DNA from: Ovis canadensis
Lineage: Eukaryota > Chordata > Mammalia > Artiodactyla > Bovidae
Length of the DNA: 64,000 nucleotides
Reading direction: 5' to 3'
Assembly: GCF_042477335.2 (NCBI RefSeq)
Contig: NC_091247.1
Span: forward strand, 225,270,001-225,334,000
The notes under the pieces were generated by a model. It was not told the DNA's origin. It did no database searches and saw only the letters and a list, made by a program, of their open reading frames with translations. Shown here one piece after another: positions 42,621 through 54,694 of this stretch. The position numbers and the translations under genes are program-made. Within the stretch, counting starts at the first letter, position 1. The number at the start of each line of letters is the position of its first letter.

Positions 42621-42847
42621 GTGTGTGTGCGCTGAGTCGCTTCAGTTGTGTCCGACTCTGCGACCCCATGGACTACAGCTGCCAGGCTCCTCTGTCCATG
42701 GGGATTCTCCAGGCAAGAATACCGGAATGGGTGGCCATGCCCTCCTCCAGGGGATCTTCCTGAACCAAGGCTAGAACCTGCTGCGTCTCTTATGTCTCCT
42801 GCATTGGCAGGCGAGTTCTTTACCTCTGCCGCCACCTGGAAAGCCCC
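42621..42847 (-). mobile_element. Bov-tA SINE
   Basis: Antisense copy with an 11-bp perfect duplication TTATGTTGGCT (42610-42620 and 42848-42858). A short TG run sits at its left edge. Confidence 0.94.
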
Positions 42848-42858
42848 TTATGTTGGCT

Positions 42859-44020
42859 ATTTGATTCTAATAAGTGTATTTTAAAAGGAAACTTTATGTT
42901 ACTGCCCTAGGCGGAGCACCGCTATCACTAGCTTAAACATGAGAATGAAAGTGTTCTAAGGCTCTGGGGGTCCCATCGCCTGTCTAAGGGCTGAGCCACT
43001 TCCTGCCCTTTTCCTGTGAAAGAGTGAGATTCACAAGGTGTAGAAAGGTGGTGAAGGCAGGCCAGCACCCAGTAGAGACCAACTCTGGACCTGGACCTTA
43101 GCAGAGAACTGAAAAAAAAAAAAAAAAATCCAGAATCGAGAGGGCAATGGCTTTCTCCTGGAAGCCATCTCCAGTGCTGTGCTCAGATGTCCCCAGGGAA
43201 TCTACCGCCTCTCAGCCTGGCTAATTGAACAACAACCCTCTGAGATCATGCCCTCATCACCTCCCCATCTTATAGAGGAGAACGCTGAGGCTGAGGTGGA
43301 AGCCAGCCCAAGCTCACAGGACATATTAAGATGGGCAGAGACTGGGATTTGAGTTTGCCAGATCCCAAGTCCTCAGCGGCCTCTGAGGCCAAGCCTCCTC
43401 TCATTTGAGCTGGTCTGGCTGCTGGCGCAGCTATTGGGGGAGTCTGAGGGGGCTGGCCACAGTTTACCCATCTATAAAGTGCTACCTGAGAAGCACAGCC
43501 TGGCCGCCCAGGGACTTTTGTTGAAGTCTGGGAGAGAAGGGTGGGTGTGTGGTGTACTCTCTTTCTTCAGGAGGAGTGGGGAGACCAGAGCTGTGTTGCT
43601 GCCTGGCCACCACAAGAAGGGAGGGCCCGTCTCAGAACAGAGCCCACCCCCAGGGAGGCTAGACACAGGCTGGGGAGCATCCCTGGCGCCTCTGCGTCCT
43701 TCAGGGCTTGATCTGATTGGCCCTCGGCTTCCCCTTTATGCAGCTTGGTTTAACCAGATGGGCTGGATTCTTTTCCACTTGAACACAGAAGAATCCTAGT
43801 TGATACAGCTCTCACTGCAGCACTTTCCACTCCACCCGGAGCCTCTCCCATTCTAATAAAAAGGACCAGAAAACAAAAAGCCAAGTCTGCCCCCGCCCCT
43901 TGCCCCGTTACCTCCAGTTCTCTCCTGCCTCCAAACAGGTTTGTCCCAAGAGTCACCTCCTCATGCTGTTTCGGATCCTGCCCTTCCTTCCCAGTCTCCC
44001 TAGCTTGTTTTCTGCTTCCT
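42859..44020. other. Intergenic, unique with one MIR
   Basis: A poly(A) run lies at 43112-43128 and an antisense MIR at 43240-43395 (TTATAGAGGAGAACGCTGAG, GGGATTTGAGTTTGCC). Otherwise nothing assignable. Confidence 0.45.
43240..43395 (-). mobile_element. MIR fragment
   Basis: Antisense MIR core, about 155 bases. Confidence 0.7.
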
Positions 44021-44279
44021 CTCCTCCTGACAGAATGTGGTCCACTGGAGAAGGGAATGGCAAACCACTTCAGTATTCTTGCCTTGAGAGCCCCATGAAC
44101 AGTATGAGAAGGCAAAATGATAGGATACTGAAAGAGGAACTCCCCAGGTCGGTAGGTGCCCACTGTGCTACTGGAGATCAGCAGAGAAATAACTCCAGAA
44201 AGAATGAAGGGATGGAGCCAAAGCAAAAACAACACCCAGTTGTGGATGTGGCTGGTGATAGAAGCAAGGTCCGATGCTG

Positions 44280-45744
44280 TAAAGAGCAATATTGCATAGG
44301 AACCTGGAATGTTAGGTCCATGAATCAAGGCAAATTGGAAGTGGTCAAACAGGAGATGGCAAGAGTGAACATTGACATTTAGGAATCAGCGAACTAAAAT
44401 GGACTGGAATGGGTTAATTTAACTCAGATGACCATTATTTCTACTACTGTGGGCAGGAATCCCTTAGAAGAAATGGAGTAGCCATCATAGTCAACAAAAG
44501 AGTCCAAAATGCAGTGAAACTGAAAGAAAGTGAAGTCGCTCAGTTGGGTCCAACTCTTTGAGATCCCATGGACTGTAGTCTACCAGGCTTCTCTGTCTAT
44601 GGGATTTTCCAGGCAAGAGTACTGGAGTAGGTTGCCATTTCCTTCTCCAGGGGATCTTCCTGACCCAGGGATCCAACCCAGGTCTCCTGCACTGCAGGCA
44701 GACGCTTTACCCTTTATCAGGGAAGCCTCCCTCCCCGCCCCCCGCAAAAATGCAGTACTTGGATGCAATCTCAAAAACGACAGAATGATCTCTGTTTGTT
44801 TCCAAGGCAAACCATTCAATATCACAGTAATCCAAGCCTATGCCCCAACCAGTAACACTGAAGAAGCTGAAATTGAATGGTTCTATGAAGACCTACAAGA
44901 TCTTTTAGAACTAACACCCAAAAAAGATGTCCTTTTCATTATAGGGGACTGGAATGCAAAAGTAGGAAGTCAAGAAACACCTAGGGTAACAGGCAAATTT
45001 GGCCTTGGAATACGGAATGAAGTAGGGCAAAGGCTAATAGAGTTTTGCCAAGAGAAGGCACTGGTCATAGCAAATGTCCTCTTCCAACAACACAAGAGAA
45101 GACTCTACACATGGACATCACCAGATGGTCAACACCAAAATCAGATTGGTTATATCCTTTGCAGCCAAAGATGGAGAAGCTCTATACAGTCAGCAAAAAC
45201 AAGACTGGGAGCTGACTGTGGCTCAGATCATGAACTCCTTATTGCCAAATTCAGACTTAAATTGAAGAAAGTAGGGAAAACCACTAGACCATTCATGTAT
45301 GACCTAAATCAAATCCCTTATGATTATACAGTGAAAGTGAGAAATAGATTTAAGGGCCTAGATCTGATAGACAGAGTGCCTGATGAACTATGGACGGAGG
45401 TTCGTGACATTATACAGGAGACAGGGATCAAGACCATCCCCATGGAAAAGAAATGCAAAAAAGCAAAATGGCTGTCTGAGGAGGCCTTACAAATAGCTGT
45501 GAAAAGAAGAGAAGCAAAAAACAAAGGAGAAAAGGAAAGATATAAGCATCTGAATGCAGAGTTCCAAAGAATAGCAAGGAGAGATAAGAAAGCCTTCCTC
45601 AGTTATCATCAATGCAAAGAAATAGAGGAAAACAACAGAAGGGGAAAGACTAGAAATCTCTTCAAGAAAATTAAAGATACCAAGGGAACATTTCATGCAA
45701 AGATGGGTTCGATAGACAGAAATGGTATGGACCTAAGATATTAA
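44280..45744 (+). pseudogene. BovB endonuclease domain, broken
   Basis: The APE-type endonuclease that nicks target DNA. It begins at YCIGTWNVRSMNQGKLEVV, is stopped by TAG at 44380 and again by TAA near 44416, then interrupted by the SINE. After the SINE it is open to 45744, with GDWNAKVG (the GD-N box), TWTSPDG and GSDHELL (the SDH box) preserved. The QIDYIL-type box reads QIGYIL here, losing an aspartate. The endonuclease is not functional. Confidence 0.9.
44516..44746 (-). mobile_element. Bov-tA SINE inside BovB
   Basis: Antisense copy with a 10-bp perfect duplication AAAATGCAGT (44506-44515 and 44747-44756). It is younger than the BovB it splits. Confidence 0.95.
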
Positions 45745-45791
45745 GATATTAAGAAGGTATTAAGAAGAGGTGGCAAGAATACACAGAAGAG

Positions 45792-47332
45792 TTGTACAAA
45801 AAAGATCTTCATGACCCAGATAATCATGATGGTGTGATCACTCACCTAGAGCCAGACATCCTGGAATGTGAAGTCAAGTGGGCCTTAGAAAGCATCACTA
45901 CGAACAAAGCTAGTGGAGGTGATGGAATTCCAGTTGAGCTATTTCAAATCCTGAAAGATGATGCTGTGAAAGTGCTGCACTCAATATGCCAGCAAATTTG
46001 GAAAACTCAGCAGTGGCCACAGGACTGGAAAAGGTCAGTTTTCATTGCAATCCCATAGAAAGGCAATGCCAAAGAATGCTCAAACTACCACACAGTTGCA
46101 CTCATCTCACACGCTAGTAAAGTAATGCTCAAAATATCCAAGCCAGGCTTCAGCAATATGTGAACTGTGAACTTCCAGATGTTCAAGCTGGTTTTCAAAA
46201 AGGCAGAGGAACCAGAGATCAAATTGCCAACATCTGCTGGATCATGAAAAAAGCAAGAGAGTTCCAGAAAAACATCTATTTCTACTTTATTGACTATGCC
46301 AAAGCCTTTGACTGTGTGGATCACAATAAACTATGGAAAATTCTGAAAGAGATGGGAATACCAGACCACCTGACCTGCCTCTTGAGAAACCTGTATGCAG
46401 GTCAGGAAGCAACAATGAGAACTGGACATGGAAGAACAGACTGGTTCGAAATAGGAAAAGGAGTACGTCAAGGCTGTATATTGTCACCCTGCTTATTTAA
46501 CTTCTATGCAGAGTACATCATGAGAAACACTGGGCTGGAAGAAGCACAAGCTGGAATCAAGATTGCCGGGAGAAATATCAGTAACCTCAGATATGCAGAT
46601 AACACCACCCTTATGGGAAAGTGAAGAGGAGCTAAAGAGCCTCTTGATGAAAGTGAAAGAAGAGAGTGAACAGTTGGCTTAAAGCTCAACATTCAGAAAA
46701 CTAAGATCATGGCATCTGGTCCCATCACTTCATGGCAAATAGATGGGGAAACAGTGTCAGACTTTACTTTTTGGGGCTCCAAAATCACTGCAGATAGTGA
46801 TTGCAGCCATGAAATTAAAAGACCTTTACTCCTTGGAAGGAAAGTTATGACCAACCTAGACAGCATATTCAAAAGCAGAGACATTACTTTGCCAACTAAG
46901 GTCCGTCTAGTCAAAGCTATGGTTTTTCCAGTAGTCATGTATGGATGTGAGAGTTGGACTGTGAAGAAAGCTGAGTGCCAAAGAATTGATGCTTTTGAAC
47001 TGTGGTGTTGGAGAAGACTCTTAAGAGTCCCTTGGACTGCAAGGAGATCCAACCAGTCCATCCTAAAGGAGATCAGTCCTGGGTGTTCATTGGTAGGACT
47101 GATGCTAAAGCTGAAACTCCAATACTTTGGCCACCTCATGGGAAGAGTTGACTTATTGGAAAAGACCCTGATGCTGGGAGGGATTAGGGGGAGGAGGAGA
47201 AGGGAATGACGGAGGATGAGATGGCTGGATGGCATCACCAACCCGATGGACGTGAGTTTGAGTGAACTCCGGGAGTTGGTGATGGACAGGGAGGCCTGGC
47301 GTGCTGTGATTCATGGGGTTGCAAAGAGTCGG
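45792..47332 (+). pseudogene. BovB reverse transcriptase, broken
   Basis: Continues the same element: fingers region (NKASGGDGIPVELFQILKDD) to a stop at 46056-46058, then palm (DYAKAFDCVDHNKLWKILKE) from about 46160. The catalytic box reads YADN at 46592-46603 in place of YADD. A frameshift follows soon after (LMGK, then another frame), and a C-terminal segment runs to about 47209 and beyond. At least four independent lesions make it inactive. Confidence 0.9.
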
Positions 47333-47371
47333 ACACGACTGAGCGACTGAACTGAACTGAACTCCTACTGA

Positions 47372-47659
47372 GGATGGAGGCTCCTGCTTGTGGCCCAGTC
47401 CCATCAAGACAGGATCAACAACAGTATCCTTAACTTTTGTTCACAAAACAACAAGCTGAAAGAATTTACTGTCAAATTAAGATCTCAAAATTAAAAAATA
47501 TTTCCAGCCTTGTTTCTGACAAGAGTGACCCAAAAGCCACAGTAGCCTCTGCTCTGCCAACCCCAAGTCTCAGGGGGCACCCCAGTGCTGAGACTTTGGT
47601 TTCTAAGACCTTCTCCACCAAAGGAAAATGGATTCCTTGGAACATAAATAAATATATGG
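47372..47659. other. Intergenic, unique
   Basis: No feature recognised. Confidence 0.4.
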
Positions 47660-47851
47660 AAGTGAAAGTCACTCAGTCATATGTGACCCTTTGCAACCCC
47701 ATGGACTATACAGTCCATGGAATTCTCTAGGCCAGAATACTGGAGTGGGTAGCCTTTTCCTTCTCCAGGGAATCTTCCCAACCCATTGATTGAACCCAGG
47801 TCTTGTGCATTGCAGGAGGATTCTTTACCAGCTGAGCCACAACCGAAGCCC
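47660..47851 (-). mobile_element. Bov-tA SINE
   Basis: Antisense copy from GAAGTGAAAGTCACTCAGTC to GCTGAGCCACAACCGAAGCC. AAATAA-rich flanks make the duplication hard to fix. Confidence 0.87.
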
Positions 47852-47865
47852 AAATAAGTAAATGT

Positions 47866-47866
<1 letters not shown>

Positions 47867-47912
<46 letters not shown>
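47867..47912 (+). repeat. (TA)n microsatellite
   Basis: About 45 bases of alternating T and A with CATA/TGTA edges, directly beyond the SINE's tRNA-derived end. Confidence 0.92.
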
Positions 47913-47913
<1 letters not shown>

Positions 47914-48507
47914 TAATGATCCAGAACGCCCTGTTGTGGCAGGAAGGGAGGCCACTCTCAGAAATATTAGGGAAGCAAGGCTAAGATGAAGGAACAATTA
48001 GAAGTCTCCCCCAGTGCTAGTCAACCTGTAGCAATACAGGCATCAAAGTTGTTAATGGAAACAATTATAGTTAATTTGAATAAATTCACTCCGTGAAAAT
48101 CCATGGCTATAATGACACTTTAAAATGAAACATGACCATAACACCTTCAAAGGGGCTTGTAGTATAAGAAAGATGACTGCTGTATGACTTGTTTGGATTT
48201 TTATGGAGCTTATTAAGTTGGGATGTGTTACTTTGTGTATCTTCTTTCTTTTATTAGTGTTAACTAGTTGGAGAGACATGTTTGCTTTGTATGTGCAATT
48301 ACAAAGTAATTGTAATTATCTTGAAGGAATGGGGGAGGCAGGAACTGTACCACAGAAACAGGGGTAACTTATGGTGACCGCACAGAACCTCAGGCAGGTG
48401 AGGCTCCTTTAGGTTCACAACATGGGGTCAGTCTCAGTTGTCCCGGGAAAGAAGGGTTCACAGAAAATATCCACAATGATTAATTAGCCAAGTGTAACTC
48501 CGAGAAG
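47913..48507. other. Intergenic, unique
   Basis: AT-rich, no feature recognised. Confidence 0.4.
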
Positions 48508-48868
48508 TGACGCTTTTGAATTCTAGAGAAGACTCTTGAGAGTCCCTTGGACAGCAAGGAGATCAAACCAGCCAATCCTAAAGGAAATCAACCCTCAATA
48601 CTCATTGGAAGGGCTGATGCTGAAGCTGAAGCTCCAATACTTTGGCCACCTATTGCAAACAGCCAACTCATTAGAAGTGACCCTGATCCTGGGAAAGATT
48701 GAAGGCAGAAGGAGAAGAGGACAACAGAGGATGAGAGGATTGGATGACATCACCAACTCAATAGACATGAACTTGGGCAAACTCCAGGAGATGGTGAGGG
48801 ACAGGGAGGGCTGGCATATTGCAGTCCATGGGGTCACAAAGAGTCGGACATGACTTGGCGACTGAACA
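48508..48868 (+). mobile_element. BovB LINE, 3'-terminal fragment
   Basis: A 360-base 5'-truncated BovB, from GACGCTTTTGAATT (with a small deletion relative to other copies) to GGACATGACTTGGCGACTGA. Its C-terminal frame is partly open. Confidence 0.9.
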
Positions 48869-48899
48869 CACACACACACACACATGCACACACGCACAC
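48868..48899 (+). repeat. (CA)n microsatellite on a BovB tail
   Basis: ACACACAC-type run with TG interruptions beginning exactly at the BovB 3' end, likely grown from the retroposon tail. Confidence 0.85.
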
Positions 48900-48900
48900 T

Positions 48901-49892
48901 CTCCAGGAAAGGCAGTCAAGCCCTAGTGTCCCAGCCAAAGACCAAGGTCAAATATCCGGATACAGTGACCTCAGTTAGTTTTGGAAGATTATCACAAACA
49001 TGAGAGGGTATCCAGATTTCATCAGCAAAGCCCTGGAGAGAAACCACAAGTATGGCAAAATCCCTAAGAAGAATAAAAGCCAGGATGGAAATGATGCTCG
49101 TGGTCTTGACATTTTACAAGAGTTTTAAGTATAACTGTTATAACAGTGTTCTTGGATGCCGCCATAAAAAAAGGTGTAATTGCACTTTAAATCGACAGAG
49201 GGTTACTTACTCAAGTTTGTAATCACATTTGATACTCAAGAAAAATTGGATTTTTAAATTTTATTTGTGAGATAGAAGAGCTTTCAGGTCTGCCTAGATC
49301 CGGGGAGTGAGACGTCTTGATAGCAACAACTGCATCAGTAAATGCAGTGGGTGGTTTATAGGCTGCCTCTCTGATTCTCCTGGTGGCATTTGACAGCTGA
49401 CCATGAATTATCCGTGCCCTTGGCATCCTGCCCCTTGGACTGGTCATCTTCTGGTGGACTTTTCTTTCTCAACCTACCCCTGCCACACACCGGAGCCCCT
49501 GGGCCCTTTTCTAGCCCCTTCTCCCTTGGCCCGGCACACTGCCCAGGTGTCTCCTACAGCTGTGGCCTGACCTCCATCTCACCCTGGCCTCCTTCCAAAG
49601 CTGAAACTTTGTTCAGACTGCAAAGGAGTTGTAGGTACTCAGAGCAACCACTTGGTCAACCTCGTGAAACGGCAGCATCAACCCTCTTGGGCCCTCGTCT
49701 TGTCTCTCCCACTCCCTTCACCAATCAACCACCCAGTCTTGCTGAACTCACCTTCTCACTCTTTCAAACATGCCTTCTCCTTTCTTTTCCCCTACAATAG
49801 CCCTCAGACAGCTGTCAGTCTGTCCCTTGGTACTCTCTGAGTGTTTAAGGTCCTAGAAGCATAAGGTGGGCCAGGCCCTGCCATTTGGAGCC
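48901..49892. other. Intergenic, unique
   Basis: No gene or repeat family recognised. Confidence 0.4.
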
Positions 49893-50065
49893 TATGCCAG
49901 CCCTTCTCAAGCTTCACGGAGCACACCAGTTCCGGGGGACTGGTTAAAATGCAAATTTTGGTGCTACTGGTCTGAGTTGGGGCCTGTGACTGCATTTCTA
50001 AGAGGCTCCCAGGTGCTGCTGCTGCTGCTAGTGATTCCAGACCTATTCTTTGACTAACAAGGTCC
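49893..50065 (+). mobile_element. MER5A-like hAT DNA transposon
   Basis: TCACGGAGCACACCAGTTCC, GGACTGGTTAAAATGCAAAT, GGGGCCTGTGACTGCATTTC, CTCCCAGGTGCTGCTGCTGC: the MER5A order. Nonautonomous, without a transposase. Confidence 0.8.
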
Positions 50066-50699
50066 TGGGTTACACAGGGGTTTTGAGTCTTGCTGAAGAG
50101 TGTGGGCAGAGGGCCATGGAGGCCCAGGGGGAAGAGTTCTTCTGACCCAGTTAAGGTCTCCAGGGCAAATGCAGTCATCTGGGTTATTTCATCAAATCAT
50201 CTTCCCTAGGACAGGGTTCTTCTCCTATTCCAGGCTGGATAGGGGAATTTCCCATGATGCTTAGTGAGCCTCTTGCCTCCTGAGCTTGATAACTAAGGTG
50301 CGTGAGGCTTTTACCCCATTTCCGGAGAGGAAAAAACACTGCGGCCCTCAACCCCTTTCCCTCCCATGGCATCCACTCCAACCTCTGAAAGGGCCTTGGC
50401 CTGACCAGCCCTGTGCCCCTCGCCCACCAGCAGCTCCCGAATGGTCTCCTGCTTCTAAGACGGCCGATTTAATTTTTCTTCTGAGCTTCCCAAAGCTCCC
50501 AGGGCTAAGGATGAATCCCAGCCCCTTTACACTGCCCTCCAAACACCACCCTCCTGGGCTTCCCCACTGCCTTCCCACCCAGGGTTCCCAGGTCGGCTCC
50601 ATCTAAGATAGTACATCCTGCTTCTCTGCTCTCCTGCTGGTCGTCACCCCGTGAATGTCCCTCCCTACTCCTTGACTGACCCTCTAACTTCTTAGGATT
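50066..50699. other. Intergenic, unique
   Basis: No feature recognised. Confidence 0.4.
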
Positions 50700-50885
50700 T
50701 TGCAGTGTTTACATTCATTTAATTTCTATACAAGTTTAGGAAAAGCATGTTATGTTGTCCATTTTATAGACAACAAATCTGAGGCTCGGAGAGGCTTGGT
50801 TACTTACCTCTGGTCACACAGCCAGGAAGGCATTGAGTGGGGATTAGAGCTAAGCCTTTTGACCTATCCTTCTGTTGGACCACCA
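50700..50885 (-). mobile_element. MIR fragment
   Basis: Antisense MIR: CCATTTTATAGACAACAAAT, CTGAGGCTCGGAGAGGC, TGGTCACACAGCCAGGAAGG. Confidence 0.85.
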
Positions 50886-50923
50886 TAGTTTTTGTTTTTG
50901 AGCATTTTCTTGTGAGCCATACT

Positions 50924-50927
<4 letters not shown>

Positions 50928-50957
<30 letters not shown>
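50928..50957 (+). repeat. (TG)n microsatellite
   Basis: About 15 TG units immediately before a BovA tail fragment. Confidence 0.93.
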
Positions 50958-50961
<4 letters not shown>

Positions 50962-51050
50962 TCCTGCCTGGAGGATCCCATGGACAGAGAACCCTCGTGG
51001 GTTACAGTTCACAGGGTTGCAAAGAGTCGGACATGACTGAGCGACTTAGC
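50958..51050 (+). mobile_element. BovA tail fragment, left arm of an inverted pair
   Basis: TTCCTGCCTGGAGGATCCCA to GACTGAGCGACTTAGCACGC. It faces the antisense Bov-tA that starts at 51062. Confidence 0.85.
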
Positions 51051-51061
51051 ACGCATGTATG

Positions 51062-51258
51062 TTCATTTGCTCAGTCGTGTCTGACTCTTTGCGACCCTGT
51101 GAACTGTAATCCGTGAGGGTCCTCCGTCCATGGGATTCTCCAGGCAAGAAAATGAGTGGGTTGTCATACCTTCCTCCAGGGGATCTTCCCAACCTAGGGA
51201 TGGAAACAGTGTCTCCTGCATTGCAGGATTCTTGACCACTGAGCAGCTGGGGTAACCC
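51062..51258 (-). mobile_element. Bov-tA SINE, right arm of an inverted pair
   Basis: Antisense copy from CATTTGCTCAGTCGTGTCTG to the antisense head near 51258. Its first 45 or so bases are the inverse of 51000-51042. Confidence 0.87.
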
Positions 51259-52961
51259 GTGAGCCCTGCTTTGATGGAGGGTTATACAAGGTGTGATGTG
51301 AGCCCCCAAGAGGCTCATCCACTTGGTACGAGCTTGAGCTGACGGATGTCAACATCTCTTCCCAGCTCAAGTTCAGTGATATCACATTGGTAGCATGAAA
51401 TCGGCTAAGCTGGGAATATTTACACCACGGAAACTGGCAAAGGCTGCAGATCAGGACTCCCTGCAGAGCAAGTGGTTAACATGCGGCTGCAGCTCACCCA
51501 GGTCTGGGAGATGGAGACAGCCTCCTGGAAGAGACGACATCCGAGCTGACCCTGGCAGAATGAGTGGGGGGAGGGGTGGGCAAATGTTACATTCACCTGG
51601 AACATTCGACCTGCCTGCTGCTTACAGCTCACTCAGAAGTGAGCAAGAACCCTTGGTCTATCCTAGAAAGGAAGTAAGTGGTTTCAGAGGAGAAGAATGC
51701 TGGGAGTGCAGAAGGGATTCTGGTGGGAGGACCGAGCAGGTGCAAGGGTCACCTGACCTTGTGTTGCCAGCAGGGAGAAGCAGAGTTTATCCCGCATATA
51801 CTTGGAGGCCACTGGCTGTGCGCAGGCAGGAGAGGCACCCAGTGAACGTTTTAGGGGGAAGATCTCCGCTGAAAATCTCCCCTCTCCGAAGGGAGCAGTG
51901 AGTAGCAGTAGAGGATGTCTGAGAGGGGTTGATGAGGAGATGTCTGAGACATCCCACGAAGAGGTGTTGAGGACTCTAAGAGAGCCCCCTGGGGGCGGCT
52001 GTCGGCGAGCCAGCCGCTGCAAACTCCATGAAACCCAGTGGCTTGCAGGTACTGTGGGGATGGGGAGAGACGAGCATCCAAAAGGAAGCTGAGATTTGTG
52101 CCGGCCACTTGAGACAGGAAACCCAAGCTGTGGATTAGTCTGGGAGAGAAAGATGGTGAATTCAAGTTAACGCGTGTGTGAGGTGTGTTTGAGGCACCGG
52201 TGCCATCCAGGTGGGGGGCAAAGGCAGAGGGACCTTGGTGCTAGAGCCCCAAGCTTGGGTCTGGGCTGTCGGAGGTCACTGGCTTAGAGTGATGGACACC
52301 TTGGCAGAGCCCTGAGGGGCATTAGGTTCAAGGTCCGTCAGGAGAGTTGCCAGATGTTTGCCATCAGGGTGATAACATGTTTTTTTTTTTTTTCTGTTAG
52401 AAATAATGAGAACTTCCAGTTTTGGGGTCAAGCAAGTAAAGAACTTCGAAGTCATCATTCCCATTCTCACAACAAGAAAAAAATATCGGAACAAGCTGAA
52501 AATCAGTAGCTCTTCTCAGATCCGTCAGAGAACTGAGGTTTCAGGGCAAAGCAGCGGCCTGAAAACCGAAGGGAGAGGCAGGTGCAGAGGATCCCAGCTG
52601 TACATGAGCAGAAGCCTGCAGCTGGAGCCGGACACTGCAGACAGCTCGGCGTAGCCAAGCCTGGGAGTTAAAGACTCAGAGGAACTCACACGGTGCTTTG
52701 GGCAGGGAGAGAGGAAACCAACCATTTTGAAACACATTCTGAAATACACGAGCCATGTTGAAATACATTCCATCTGCAGTGTAGGGAAAGTAAGAACGGT
52801 CCATCTACCCTCTTAAGGTGCCAGCTGAACTGGCATAAAACAGAGTAACAGCGGCAAAGCAGAGTTGGAGCCCTCACAGCAAAAAGGCCCAGAGAAGTGA
52901 TGAGATCCAAGTGCTCTTCATACTCGGTTAAAGAAGGAACAGCAACTGCGGACAAGTAACC
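51259..52961. other. Intergenic, unique
   Basis: A T14 run at 52380-52393. An open frame of about 170 codons near 51395-51901 resembles no protein I know and has no gene-like context, so I do not call it. Confidence 0.4.
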
Positions 52962-53063
52962 CAGTAATTCTTGCCTGAAGAGTCCCCATGGACCGAGGAG
53001 CCTGGTGGGCTATGGTCCTTGGGGTCGCAAAGAGTCGGACACGACTGAGCGACAAAGCACAGC
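52962..53063 (+). mobile_element. BovA tail fragment
   Basis: About 100 bases: AGTAATTCTTGCCTGAAGAG to GGACACGACTGAGCGACAAA. 5'-truncated. Confidence 0.87.
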
Positions 53064-53612
53064 GAGATTACGTGGGAGGACTATAGGGAGATGAGAGATG
53101 CTGTATTGATAATAGGGTCTGTTTGCACAGATTTCTCTTAACTCCCTGCCTCTGGTGATAGGAATGCTTTCTCTTCCTGGAACAGAGAGGACATCTTTCA
53201 CTTGGAAATTTTGCCTCCTGTTTTCAGAAAGAAAAGGAAAGTCAGAATGTACCCTTCATTCAAATGCTGTTTCTCAAGAGCTTTGAAGTCAAAATAGCGT
53301 GTCAGTGTGGCAAGTTCGGTGGTGAGGTGGGGGGGCCGGGCGGGGCGGATGTCCTGAGCCCCTTCAGTAAGAAGGCAGCCTTTGGTGGGGAGCCAGAGCC
53401 TTATCCCACCCAGGAAAGGGAAATTAGTCAATTCCACTCACTCTAACCTTCTGGTCTTACAAAAGGGAAGAAAAACGGGCCATGAAACTCTTCTGAAGGT
53501 CACAGCCCAGGGACTCTGGCCTACCAAAAATAAAAACAACAACCATAGCGATTTAAATAAAAGCTTATGGAAAGTTTCTCCTTCCTAACCTTCCCAAAAC
53601 AGGAAGCGCTGG
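53064..53612. other. Intergenic, unique
   Basis: GC-rich patch near 53325-53350. No feature recognised. Confidence 0.4.
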
Positions 53613-54694
53613 GCCCAGAGTGTATCACTGGTGGATTCTACCAATCATTTGGAAAAGAAATGGCACCAATTCTTTCCAGTCTCACTTTCAAGTGGACGCA
53701 GGTATAGACATACATCACTCGCTTCCACTTCATAGTAGGCAGGAAAGTGTCTGACCCTATGAGGTCAAACTAGGATTATTATATTAGTAGAAGGGTGGTG
53801 ACATTTTTCTTCCATCTAATGGCTCCGGGCGTATCTTGTGGTTTTGCTTATGCTTTTATCATTAAGCAAGCCTACTTCACCGAACAGTGTTCCAATAGCT
53901 TTCTTGAGCCATCATTAACTTACAGTGGTTCCCAAACATTTCCTAGGTTTCCTTCTCTATCTACAGTCTCCTGCTGGGACTGCTACAACTATCTGTATAA
54001 CTATCCTATTCTCTTCCTGTCAGTATCACTCCACGCCAGTCAGAATAGCCGTCATCAAAAAGTCTACAAATAATAAATGCTAGAGCGGGTGTGCAGAAAA
54101 ACGAACCCTCCTGCTCTGTTGGTAGGAATGTAAATTGATACAGCTACTATGGAAAGATAAGTTAGGAGTTTGGGATAAACAGCTACACATCACTATATAT
54201 AAAATAAACAAACAGCAAGGATTTACTGTATAGCACAGAGAACTATATTCACTATCTTACAATAACCTATAATGGAAAAGAATTTGAAAAACTCATATTC
54301 ACCATGATCAAGTGAGATTTATTTCAGGTAAGCAAGACTGGTTGCATTCAAAAATTAATTATTACAATCTATCACGTGCTAACTCATGTCTGGTTCTTTG
54401 CGACCCCGTGCATTGTAGCCCACCAGGCTCCTTTGTGCCTAGGACTTCCCAAGCAAGACTACTGGCGTGGGTTGCCATTTCCTTCTCCAGGGGATCTTCC
54501 TGGCCCAGGGATTGAGTCCATGTCTCTTGTGTCTCCTGCATTGGCAGGCAGATTCTTTACTGCTCAAGCCATCAGGAAAGTATAATCACATGAACAAGCT
54601 AAAAAGAATCACGCAATCACATCAGATGCAATCACATCTAAATACTTTGGAGAAGCACTTGGCAAAATCCAGCACCCACCAGCATACATAGGAA
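53613..54694 (+). mobile_element. L1 fragments
   Basis: L1-like pieces: GGTGGATTCTACCAATCATT near 53630 (ORF2-like), TCAAAAAGTCTACAAATAAT near 54055 (3' part of ORF2), then from about 54296 an earlier ORF2 segment (CCATGATCAAGTGAGATTTA) continuing after a Bov-tA. The order is not collinear, so at least two L1 copies are present. Confidence 0.65.
54377..54582 (-). mobile_element. Bov-tA SINE in L1
   Basis: Antisense copy: GTGCTAACTCATGTCTGGTT to CTGCTCAAGCCATCAGGAAA. Confidence 0.87.

Larger units (their letters stand above)
44031..47361 (+). mobile_element. BovB LINE, nearly full length, dead
   Basis: About 3.1 kb of BovB (3.33 kb with the SINE inside it), from ACAGAATGTGGTCCACTGGA to the GACTGAACTGAACTGA terminus. 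Flanked by CTCCTCCTGA (44021-44030) and CTCCTACTGA (47362-47371). It has the RTE layout: apurinic endonuclease, then reverse transcriptase, then the C-terminal domain. It is split by a Bov-tA at 44516-44746. Confidence 0.93.

Noticed and set aside
51395-51901. 168-codon open frame as a new gene
   Set aside because: No recognisable domain, no promoter or splice context, and of a length expected by chance in GC-rich noncoding DNA.
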